Shown: positions 1 through 5,188 of the stretch, one piece after another
Numbering within the stretch: position 1 is the first letter of the stretch
Layout of the letters: the number at the start of each line of letters is the position of its first letter
NCBI GenBank assembly: GCA_023452965.1
Contig: JAEXUU010000851.1
Coordinates: 1 to 6,242, forward strand
From: Pseudomonadota bacterium
Lineage (GTDB): Bacteria > Pseudomonadota > Alphaproteobacteria > Rhizobiales > Beijerinckiaceae
Direction of reading: 5' to 3'
DNA length: 6,242 nt
Notes under the pieces: model-generated
The model's database searches: none
Told to the model about the DNA's origin: nothing
The model's input: the letters and a program-made list of their open reading frames with translations, nothing else
Position numbers and translations under genes: made by a program

Positions 1-84
1 GAAGCCGCGCAGCGGGCGACCTGGGCGGGCGCCATCCGCGAGCGGATGTGGGCGCATCTGACTGCGGAAAGCGGGAAGCCGTAG
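1..84 (+). CDS. 3' end of an unidentified protein gene (partial)
   Basis: Frame 1 is open from the first base and ends at a TAG at 82-84, giving a 27-residue C-terminal tail that ends in SGKP. The tail is rich in Ala, Arg and Glu and looks helical (QRATWAGAIRERMWAHL). That is too little to assign a family, and I do not recognise it. Of the three plus frames, frame 2 is closed by a TGA near base 57, while frame 3 stays open but reads as an Arg-rich shadow. The gene converges with the DUF1971 gene, whose stop lies 33 bases further on. It therefore belongs to a different transcription unit from everything else here. The start and most of the gene lie upstream of the window. Confidence 0.45.
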   Translation, partial: EAAQRATWAGAIRERMWAHLTAESGKP

Positions 85-117
85 CAGAGGCGACCGAGAG
101 GCCGTGCCGAGCCGTGG

Positions 118-402
118 TCACGGCCGCCGCAGGAACTCGACGAAGAAGCGGACCATGCCGTCGGGCTCGACCTCGTGCGGCGAGGCCGGGAAGACAAGGG
201 GATGGATGCCCGGCGAAAGCAGCCGCTCCTCTCCGCTGACCAGGTCGCGGAAGCGCAGCGCGCCCTCGAGCACGTGCAGGCGCGCCCACACGCCCGCCTT
301 GGTCTCGTGGGCGCGAAGCAGCCCGGCCGGGACCGTCGCCTCGGTAAAGAGCGGCGTGCGCTTGTAGGCGATGAGATCGTCCGGCCAGGTCCGATCAGTC
401 AT
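118..402 (-). CDS. DUF1971 / YeaR-like (TehB N-terminal type) cupin-like protein
   Basis: A 94-residue protein made almost entirely of a DUF1971 domain, the small beta-barrel fold found in E. coli YeaR and as an extra N-terminal domain on some TehB tellurite-resistance proteins. Visible family features are YKRTPLFTEATVPAGLLRAH (residues 13-32), the following KAGVWARLHVLEG (35-47), and the C-terminal PHEVEPDG...FFVEF (75-90). His32, His43 and His76 are possible metal or ligand contacts; that is inference. It is somewhat shorter than E. coli YeaR. I chose the ATG at 402 because the YeaR-type sequence begins just after it and a GGAAG ribosome site lies 6-7 bases upstream. An in-frame ATG at 474 would add 24 residues that overlap the upstream gene and look non-native. 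The start overlaps the end of the FmdE-like gene (ATGACTGA), so translation is probably coupled. YeaR in E. coli is induced by nitrate and NO, which suits the Rrf2 regulator upstream. The biochemical role is unknown. Confidence 0.85.
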   Translation of the reverse strand: MTDRTWPDDLIAYKRTPLFTEATVPAGLLRAHETKAGVWARLHVLEGALRFRDLVSGEERLLSPGIHPLVFPASPHEVEPDGMVRFFVEFLRRP

Positions 403-1024
403 CGCTGGCTTCCCAGTCATAGAGATGAACCAGCTTGGGATCGTCGGCATGGTCGATGAGGATCCTCCGGACACGGTCCTGCCAGAGTGCGGCGAAACGG
501 GCCTGCTCGGCCGGGTCGGCCGTTCCCGACACCGCCTTCGGCATCAGCCCTGCCATTTCCGGATCGTGCGGTACGTGGCCGGTGTCGATGTCGATCACCA
601 CACCCGCTCCGCTGTCGCGCCGACGCAGCGCCAGCACGCCCTCGATCGGCGCTTCGAAGCACAGGAGGCCGCGGCGGGCGAAGCGGTGCGCCGGGCCGAT
701 CCCCTGGAAGCCGGTCTCGGCGGCGGCGCCGGTGAGCAAGGTGGCGATCGAGGCGAGAACGCCGGTGGTGCCCTGCTCACGCCCGTCGCGCATGAAGACA
801 TCGATGCCGCCCCGCTCCGGCAGATCTTCGTCGTAGAGATAGTTGAGCCCGTGCGAGATCATGAGATAGGCGCCGGCGACGGCGGGGCAGGAATGGCCGG
901 CCAGCCGGACCGCGTCCTCATAGCGGTATTCGAGAACGCCATCCGTCGCGGAGCCGAGGAAGGCCGCCAGCGGATCCCGGAGCCTGAGCCGCGGCGCTTC
1001 TGGAAAGAACGACGGAAACGTCAT
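395..1024 (-). CDS. FmdE-like family protein, function unknown
   Basis: A 209-residue, apparently cytosolic protein with no signal peptide or membrane segment. Residues 36-60 contain AGHSCPAVAGAYLM, which resembles the HGHxCPG metal-site signature of FmdE proteins (named after a gene in the molybdenum formylmethanofuran dehydrogenase operon of methanogens). Residues 74-125, covering DVFMRDGREQGTTGV and ending in RRGLLCFEAP, match the position and pattern of the second FmdE segment. His44 and Cys46 are kept. The cysteine usually found in the second segment (NDSCAVDA-type) is absent, and Cys122 is the only other cysteine. About 85 C-terminal residues (DTGHVPHDPEMAG and on to DWEASDD) do not resemble the zinc ribbon some FmdE proteins carry. 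I chose the ATG at 1024 because AGAGG lies 7 bases upstream and the protein-like sequence starts there; the upstream in-frame extension to 1306 is Arg-rich shadow overlapping the regulator gene. The gene sits between the Rrf2 regulator and the YeaR-like gene, overlapping the latter. Family placement is by remembered motif, so it is moderately sure; the function is not known. Confidence 0.7.
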   Translation of the reverse strand: MTFPSFFPEAPRLRLRDPLAAFLGSATDGVLEYRYEDAVRLAGHSCPAVAGAYLMISHGLNYLYDEDLPERGGIDVFMRDGREQGTTGVLASIATLLTGAAAETGFQGIGPAHRFARRGLLCFEAPIEGVLALRRRDSGAGVVIDIDTGHVPHDPEMAGLMPKAVSGTADPAEQARFAALWQDRVRRILIDHADDPKLVHLYDWEASDD

Positions 1025-1143
1025 GGCGATGCCTCTGATCTCGGTCTTGCCGTTTGAGGAGTTGGCGCAGCTGCTCGCGTTCGAACCTGCCGCCGGCGCG
1101 GGGCAGGGTCTTTGATGCCGCGCAAGTTCACGCCATCGTGCCT
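1025..1143 (-). other. 119-bp gap inside the minus-strand gene group, with a GC-rich stem-loop
   Basis: This gap separates the stop of the Rrf2 gene from the start of the FmdE-like gene. It contains an inverted repeat CCTGCC (1086-1091) / GGCAGG (1102-1107) with a 10-base GC-rich loop. On the minus strand no T-run follows, so it does not look like an intrinsic terminator. It could be an mRNA-stabilising or processing hairpin, or chance in GC-rich DNA. I see no convincing promoter here, so the regulator may be co-transcribed with the two genes below it, but a separate promoter cannot be excluded. Confidence 0.3.
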
Positions 1144-1575
1144 TCAGGCCGCGGACGGCGTCAGGCCGAGTCTGCCGGGATCGTCGAGCAGATCGCTCAG
1201 GCGGTGCCGGTCGAGCTCTGCCAGGAACTCGTCCATGGCGCCGGTCAGGATGCCGCGCCAATGATCGAGCCGCAGGGCGGAGTGCCCTTCGGCCTCCCCA
1301 AAGCACTCGACGACGGAGAAGGCCGGCTCGGTGGCGCGGATCAGCTCGCCGAGCGTGATCCGGTCCGGTCCGCGGGCGAGCGCGAGGCCGCCGGCGCGCC
1401 CGCGCACGCCTTTGAGGAAGCCCTGCCTAACCAGGAGATTGGCGACCTTCATCAGATGCGCCCGCGAGATGTCGTAGGCCTTCGCGGCCTCCTCGATCGT
1501 AACCAGCCGATCAGGGTGGGCGGCGGCGAAGACGAGCAGCCGGAGTGCGTATTCGCTGAATTGGGTCAGTCGCAT
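1144..1575 (-). CDS. Rrf2-family transcriptional regulator, NsrR/RirA-like, with a depleted Fe-S site
   Basis: A 143-residue DNA-binding regulator. The N-terminus MRLTQFSEYALRLLVFAAAH is the Rrf2 signature and is closest to NsrR (MQLTxFTDYxLR). The winged helix covers about residues 1-75, with a recognition helix around ISRAHLMKVANLLVRQG (36-52) and a wing VRGRAGGLALAR (57-68). The dimerisation helix is around 105-130, ending in DEFLAELDRHRLSDLL as in NsrR. Family members use three cysteines to hold an Fe-S cluster that senses NO or iron. Here only Cys91 remains, and by my reading the codons at 99 and 105 give Ser (TCC) and His (CAT). Position 8 is Glu where NsrR has the cluster ligand Asp8. 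It is thus either a cluster-free regulator or one with unusual ligands. I chose the ATG at 1575 because MRLTxF is the standard family start; an ATG at 1596 in frame would add seven residues. The ribosome site is weak (GGA 6 bases upstream). It lies divergent to the TonB receptor and is likely to regulate itself and the intergenic region. Confidence 0.9.
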   Translation of the reverse strand: MRLTQFSEYALRLLVFAAAHPDRLVTIEEAAKAYDISRAHLMKVANLLVRQGFLKGVRGRAGGLALARGPDRITLGELIRATEPAFSVVECFGEAEGHSALRLDHWRGILTGAMDEFLAELDRHRLSDLLDDPGRLGLTPSAA

Positions 1576-1654
1576 CGTTCGTCCAGGCCGCTCCATGCGA
1601 GCAGGTGTTGTTTGAAGTGTTTGTAATAATGATTGGCAATAGAAGCAATGAGTT

Positions 1655-1670
1655 TCAAATTTTGATTTGA
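1655..1670. promoter_or_regulatory. Perfect inverted repeat TCAAAT-N4-ATTTGA, possible operator
   Basis: Arms TCAAAT (1655-1660) and ATTTGA (1665-1670) are exact reverse complements around TTTG. The repeat lies about 80 bases upstream of the Rrf2 start and in the AT-rich block, where an autoregulatory operator would be expected. It does not match the long AT-rich NsrR consensus I remember from gammaproteobacteria. Its half-site TCAAA/TTTGA is shared with the FNR-type box 46 bases away. In AT-rich DNA a 6-bp dyad can also arise by chance. Confidence 0.35.
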
Positions 1671-1700
1671 GAAATTCCAATCTATACTTTGTGATCCGAG

Positions 1701-1716
1701 TTTGATCGCGCTCAAA
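1701..1716. promoter_or_regulatory. FNR/FixK/NnrR-type binding site TTTGATCGCGCTCAAA
   Basis: The core TTGAT-CGCG-CTCAA (1702-1715) differs from the FNR consensus TTGAT-N4-ATCAA at one base and fits the FixK2-type consensus TTG(A/C)-N6-(T/G)CAA exactly. Flanking bases extend the symmetry to arms of eight (GAGTTTGA / TCAAATTC) with one mismatch. Such sites bind CRP/FNR-family regulators that respond to low oxygen (FnrL, FixK) or NO (NnrR, Dnr). The centre is at about 1708.5, roughly 42 bases upstream of the start point expected from the TATAAA at 1739-1744, which is the class II activation geometry for the TonB operon. Which family member binds cannot be told from the site. I infer activation from spacing only. 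Confidence 0.6.
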
Positions 1717-1738
1717 TTCGATATTCGTAAAGTCGTCC

Positions 1739-1744
1739 TATAAA
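1739..1744 (+). promoter_or_regulatory. Candidate -10 element TATAAA for the TonB receptor operon
   Basis: TATAAA matches five of six bases of the TATAAT consensus. The gap from the end of the FNR-type core (1715) to this hexamer is 23 bases, close to the 22 expected for an activator box centred at -41.5. No recognisable -35 hexamer lies 16-18 bases upstream, which is usual for activator-dependent class II promoters. Transcription would start near 1750, leaving a leader of about 58 bases to the ATG at 1809 or about 145 bases to the ATG at 1896. Confidence 0.45.
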
Positions 1745-1775
1745 TTCATTCGGAATTACTGTTTACAAACCCGCC

Positions 1776-1797
1776 GGCTCCATTCTAGAAAAGAGCC
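1776..1797. repeat. Near-perfect 22-bp inverted repeat in the TonB gene leader
   Basis: Arms GGCTCCATTCT and AGAAAAGAGCC pair at nine of eleven positions, with GGCTC/GAGCC outside and TTCTAGAA at the centre. It lies just downstream of the predicted transcription start and upstream of the first ATG of the receptor. It could be an operator where a bound repressor blocks transcription, or a leader hairpin. It is not followed by a T-run, so it is not an intrinsic terminator. Confidence 0.35.
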
Positions 1798-1895
1798 ATC
1801 TGAAATTCATGTTTACCCCGTCCCGCAACGGAGCGCCAGCCCGCGCCGCCGGCCGATGCTGCGCGCCCGTTCGAGACATGCCGACGAGAGCCGAC

Positions 1896-4160
1896 ATGAC
1901 CGAGAAGACCTCAGGCCCCGCCGCAGCCGCCGGCAAGCGAACTCCCCTCGTGCACCGGATCATGCTCGGCGCGCTGCTGGCATCGGTGTCCGGCCAGGCC
2001 TGCCTCGCCCAGTCCGCCTCGCCGGGCTCGACGATCAGCCTCGACACCATCGTCGTCGAGGGGGCGGCCGACGGCGTGCCGAGCTTCGTGCGCGAGCGCT
2101 TCTTCGCCACCGCCGGCGGCGCGACGCTGCTGACGGCCGAGGACATCCCGCAAAGCGGCAATCCGACCCTGGCGCAGGCGCTGCAGAACGCGCCGGGCGT
2201 CGTCGTCCAGCAATTCTTCGGCGGCAACGATCAGCCTCGCGTCCAGATCCGTGGCTCTGGCCTGCAGCAGAACCCGGTCGAGCGCGGCATCCTCGTCCTG
2301 CGCGACGGCCTGCCGCTCAACCGGGCCGACGGTTCCTATATCGTCGGCCTCGCCAATCCCGGCCAGGCACAGTCGATCGAGGTCTATCGCGGCCAGACCG
2401 CGCACCGGCTCGGCGCCACCGTGCTCGGCGGCGCGCTCAACTTCGTCTCGCCGACCGGCAGCAACGCGCCGGGCTCGAAGGTGCAGATCTCCGGCGGCAG
2501 CTTCGGCCAGTTCAACGCCTCCGGGCAGACCGGCTTCCGTCAGGACGGTGTCGACGGGCTGCTCCAGGCCGATATCAGCCGCTCGGACGGCTATCGCACC
2601 TACAACGACTCGCAACGCATCAGCGCCAGTGCCAATGTCGGCATCGCGCTGAGCGAGACCATCAAGACGCGGTTCTTCGTCGGCTATACCGATCTCAGCT
2701 TCGACGTCTCGGGCCCGCTGACCAAGCAGGGTCTGCGCCTCGACCCGAAGCAGGTCCATGGCGGGCCCCGTGTCGTCGGCGGCGTGGCGGTCGATCCCGG
2801 TCCGAACGTGCTGCGCGACAAGCCGCGCCGCGAGGCCAAGCAGTTCTTCATCGGCAACCGCACCACGGCGGAGTACGGGCCGCATCTCGTCGATCTCGGC
2901 CTCGGCTACACCTATACCGACGACATGTTCCGCTTCCCGATCTCATCGGGCGTGCGCGTCACCAAGGGCGGCGACCTCACGGCGGTCGCCCGCTACGCCT
3001 ACAAGCCGGTCGAGACCGCGGCGCTGCCGCTGTTCGAAACCACGGCGCACTATGTGGTCGGCTCGGCGAAGCGCGAGAACTATCTCAACCAGGGCGGCGT
3101 CAGCGGGCCGCTGTTCGGCGAGAGCGATCTCGATGCCAGCACGCTCTCGCTCTATGCCGGAGCCAATATCCCGGTCTGGCAGAACGTCACCATCTCGCCT
3201 GCTCTCTCCTATGCCCATGCGACGCGAGACAACTCGGACACCTACCGCGCCGCGCGCCGGCCGACCAATGCCTACAGCCCGGCCTCGCCCTATACATTGC
3301 TGCCCAATGGCTCGGCGCCGACGCAGAGCACGACCTATTCGCGCAGCTATGACGGCTGGAGCCCGAGCTTCAGCGCCAGCTGGCGGCCCGACACCAACCA
3401 GATCGTCTATGCCGCTGTCTCGCGCAGCTTCGAGCCGCCGACCCATGACGATCTGCTGGCGACGATAAACGGCACGCCCAATAGCAGCCCCGGCCGCCCG
3501 AACCCGGCGGCGCCGATGGCAGTGGCCGCCGCTTTCTCGACGCCCAATCTCAAGGCCCAGACGGCGACGACGCTGGAAGGCGGCTGGCGCGGCCGGCACG
3601 GCACTTTCTCGTGGGACGGCGTGGTCTACTATTCCTGGGTCGACAAGGAGCTGCTCAGCCTGCGCGATGCCACCGGCGCCTCGCTCGGCGCGGTCAACGC
3701 CGACAAGACCCGGCATTTCGGCATCGAGCTCGGCCTCGGCGCGCAGCTCCTCGAGCGGCTGACCGGGCGCCTCGCCTACACCTATCAGGACTTCCGCTTC
3801 GTCGACGATCCCGTGCGCGGCGACAATCGCGTCGCCGGCGCTCCCCGCCACGTCATCCACGCCACGCTGCAATACCAGGCGACCGAGGCCTGGATGCTGC
3901 AGGCGGCGCTGCGCTGGAACCCGGAGAAGACCCCGGTCGACAACATGAACACGCTCTATGCCGACCCGTATGCGCTCTTCGACCTGCGCACCGAGTACAA
4001 GCTCAACGAGCGGCTGACGATGTTCGGCGAGGTCACCAACCTCTTCGATAAGACCTATGCCGCCTCGACGCTGATCGTCGACCAGGCCCGGCCCGACCAG
4101 GCCGCCTTCCTGCCGGGAACCGGCCGCGCCTTCTATGCCGGCCTGAAGGCGACCTTCTGA
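1896..4160 (+). CDS. TonB-dependent outer-membrane receptor (FecA-like)
   Basis: A 754-residue outer-membrane gated transporter that uses TonB-ExbBD energy to bring a ligand into the periplasm. Residues 1-38 form a signal peptide: a basic stretch (KR, HR), the hydrophobic MLGALLASVSG, and likely cleavage after ACLA. A TonB box, DTIVV, is at 50-54. The plug domain spans about 75-190 and includes TLAQALQNAPGV, PRVQIRGSG and VLGGALNFVSP. The rest is the 22-strand barrel, with SRSFEPPTHDDLL in the middle, the family ending FGEVTNLFDKTYAAS, and a terminal Phe (YAGLKATF) needed for BAM assembly. I chose the ATG at 1896 because GAGAG lies 5 bases upstream and it gives a normal signal peptide. In-frame ATGs at 1809 and 1878 would give 783 or 760 residues, with a long unusual N-terminus containing a CC pair and no good ribosome site at 1809. 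Downstream genes are ABC importer parts, 58 bases away. Sequence style recalls FecA-class receptors for metal chelates, but the ligand is unknown. Confidence 0.9.
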   Translation: MTEKTSGPAAAAGKRTPLVHRIMLGALLASVSGQACLAQSASPGSTISLDTIVVEGAADGVPSFVRERFFATAGGATLLTAEDIPQSGNPTLAQALQNAPGVVVQQFFGGNDQPRVQIRGSGLQQNPVERGILVLRDGLPLNRADGSYIVGLANPGQAQSIEVYRGQTAHRLGATVLGGALNFVSPTGSNAPGSKVQISGGSFGQFNASGQTGFRQDGVDGLLQADISRSDGYRTYNDSQRISASANVGIALSETIKTRFFVGYTDLSFDVSGPLTKQGLRLDPKQVHGGPRVVGGVAVDPGPNVLRDKPRREAKQFFIGNRTTAEYGPHLVDLGLGYTYTDDMFRFPISSGVRVTKGGDLTAVARYAYKPVETAALPLFETTAHYVVGSAKRENYLNQGGVSGPLFGESDLDASTLSLYAGANIPVWQNVTISPALSYAHATRDNSDTYRAARRPTNAYSPASPYTLLPNGSAPTQSTTYSRSYDGWSPSFSASWRPDTNQIVYAAVSRSFEPPTHDDLLATINGTPNSSPGRPNPAAPMAVAAAFSTPNLKAQTATTLEGGWRGRHGTFSWDGVVYYSWVDKELLSLRDATGASLGAVNADKTRHFGIELGLGAQLLERLTGRLAYTYQDFRFVDDPVRGDNRVAGAPRHVIHATLQYQATEAWMLQAALRWNPEKTPVDNMNTLYADPYALFDLRTEYKLNERLTMFGEVTNLFDKTYAASTLIVDQARPDQAAFLPGTGRAFYAGLKATF

Positions 4161-4218
4161 CAGCCTGACCGAACCAGATCGCGCGGTTGCAAGTTGCGGC
4201 CGCGCCAAGGAGGGCACC
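4161..4218 (+). promoter_or_regulatory. 58-bp intercistronic gap with a stem-loop and a strong ribosome site
   Basis: AAGGAGG at 4207-4213, five bases before the ATG at 4219, is an excellent Shine-Dalgarno sequence, the strongest in the window. Immediately before it, GCGCGG (4181-4186) and CCGCGC (4200-4205) could pair across a 13-base loop. No T-run follows, so read-through from the receptor gene into the ABC genes is expected. The hairpin could set the relative amounts of receptor and binding protein by protecting or cutting the mRNA, which is inference. Confidence 0.4.
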
Positions 4219-5184
4219 ATGCTCGACCGCAGCCATTTCCTCGCCGCCGCCACGGCCAGCCTCGCCATGCCGCATGTCGCGCGCGCAGCGGAGCCGCTGG
4301 TGCTCTGGGGGCCGCCGGCGACGCCCGGCCTGCTGCTGGTCGCCGCCGCGCGGGAGGCGGCGCTGAAGGCGCTGCCGATGCCGGTCGAGGTCAGGATTTG
4401 GCGCACGCCCGACGAGATGCGCGCCGGCCTTTCCTCCGGTATGATGAAGGCCGTGGTGATGCCGAGCTACGCCGCCGCCAATCTCCATAATCGCGGCCTC
4501 GGCCTGAAGCTGGTCAACATCCTGACCCACGGCCTGCTTAGCGTCGTCGCGCCGACCGGCACGGTGAAGACGCTCGAGGACCTCAAGGGCAAGCGGGTCG
4601 TCGTGCCGTTCAAGAACGACATGCCCGACTTCATCTTCCGGCGCCTGCTCGCCGCCCGCCGCATCGCGCCCGACGCACTGAGCATCGATTATTCCGGCAC
4701 GCCGCCCGAGGCGGTGCAACTCCTGCTCGCCGGCCGGGCGGATGCCGCGCTGCTCTCCGAGCCGGCATCGGCCGGCGCGCTCCTGCTCTCCGGTTTGCGC
4801 GGCAAGGGGCTGGAACGCGCCATCGACACGCGGCTCGCCTGGCGGGAGGCGACCAACGCGGCGAGCCTGCCGCAGGCGGGCCTTGCGGTCAGCGATGTGC
4901 TCGGCCGCGAGATCGGCGAGGCCGGCATCCGAGCCTTGCAGCAGGGGATGGAGGCCGCGCTCGCCGCCGTGCTTGCCGATCCCGCCACTGTCGCCTCGGA
5001 GGCCGCGACATTGTTCCAGCTGCCGGGCCCGGTGCTGGCGCGCGCCGTGCCGTTCAGCAATCTCGTCGTCCAGCCCGCCTCGGCGGCGCGCCCCGATCTG
5101 GAGAAGCTGTTCACGGCACTGGCCGAGGGCGATCCCCGCATCATCGGCGGCAAATTGCCGGGCGACGGCTTCTACGCCCTCTGA
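4219..5184 (+). CDS. ABC transporter periplasmic substrate-binding protein, NitT/TauT (NMT1/SsuA-like) family
   Basis: A 321-residue binding protein that would capture the ligand in the periplasm and hand it to the permease. The N-terminus (MLDRSHFLAAATASLAMPHVARA) is a Sec-type signal peptide with likely cleavage after ARA at residue 23. The mature part starts LVLWGPPATPGLLLVAAAREAA. Family hallmarks are VKTLEDLKGKRVVVPF (116-131), which matches the 'x-dLkGKxVxv' hinge motif of SsuA/TauA/NMT1-like proteins, and EAVQLLLAGRADAALLSEP (164-182), the second-lobe ligand-site motif. Length is normal for the family. The start is fixed by the AAGGAGG ribosome site. Within this family ligands range from nitrate and taurine to alkanesulfonates, thiamine precursors and others. 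Pairing with a TonB receptor suggests a ligand too large, rare or tightly chelated for porins. Ligand not assignable from sequence. Confidence 0.85.
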   Translation: MLDRSHFLAAATASLAMPHVARAAEPLVLWGPPATPGLLLVAAAREAALKALPMPVEVRIWRTPDEMRAGLSSGMMKAVVMPSYAAANLHNRGLGLKLVNILTHGLLSVVAPTGTVKTLEDLKGKRVVVPFKNDMPDFIFRRLLAARRIAPDALSIDYSGTPPEAVQLLLAGRADAALLSEPASAGALLLSGLRGKGLERAIDTRLAWREATNAASLPQAGLAVSDVLGREIGEAGIRALQQGMEAALAAVLADPATVASEAATLFQLPGPVLARAVPFSNLVVQPASAARPDLEKLFTALAEGDPRIIGGKLPGDGFYAL

Positions 5185-5188
5185 CGGC

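Larger units (their letters stand above)
1576..1895. promoter_or_regulatory. Divergent regulatory region between the Rrf2 gene and the TonB receptor operon
   Basis: No protein gene is evident here apart from a possible N-terminal extension of the TonB receptor from 1809. Bases 1621-1760 are strikingly AT-rich (by hand count 45 G or C in 140), against a GC-rich surround. The region carries three separate inverted repeats, at 1655-1670, 1701-1716 and 1776-1797, described individually. A TATAAA at 1739-1744 is the best -10 element towards the TonB gene. A TATACT at 1683-1688 with TTTGAT 16 bases upstream is a second, weaker plus-strand candidate. On the minus strand, TATTAC reading towards the regulator at about 1627-1632 is only a poor -10 candidate without a good -35 partner. 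Confidence 0.7.

Noticed and set aside
111..124. Dyad GCCGTG-GT-CACGGC at the convergent gene ends as a two-way terminator
   Set aside because: The stem is only six pairs with a two-base centre, it overlaps the stop of the DUF1971 gene, and no T-run follows on either strand.
1086..1107. GC-rich hairpin between the Rrf2 and FmdE-like genes as an intrinsic terminator
   Set aside because: On the minus strand, the direction of transcription, it is followed by TTCGAACG rather than a T-run; a 6-bp GC stem is common in such GC-rich DNA.
1025..1306. N-terminal extension of the FmdE-like protein from an ATG at 1306
   Set aside because: The extra 94 residues are Arg/Pro-rich, overlap the Rrf2 coding sequence, and the ATG at 1024 has a proper ribosome site.
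1621..1760. AT-rich block as an attachment site or scar of a mobile element
   Set aside because: There are no flanking direct repeats, tRNA gene, transposase or integrase; the AT-richness is explained by a divergent promoter region.
1760..1816. Direct repeat TGTTTAC at 1760-1766 and 1810-1816
   Set aside because: Seven bases repeated once at a 50-base distance is expected by chance, and the second copy includes the possible start codon.
1911..2885. Long open frame on the minus strand inside the TonB receptor gene
   Set aside because: It is an Arg/Ala-rich antisense shadow typical of GC-rich genes; the plus frame has a signal peptide, TonB box, plug and barrel motifs.
4742..5188. Plus-strand extension of the permease upstream to 4742
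   Set aside because: It overlaps the binding-protein gene in another frame and reads as Arg/Pro/Ser-rich shadow; the membrane protein starts at MASILAFLGWLG at 5189.
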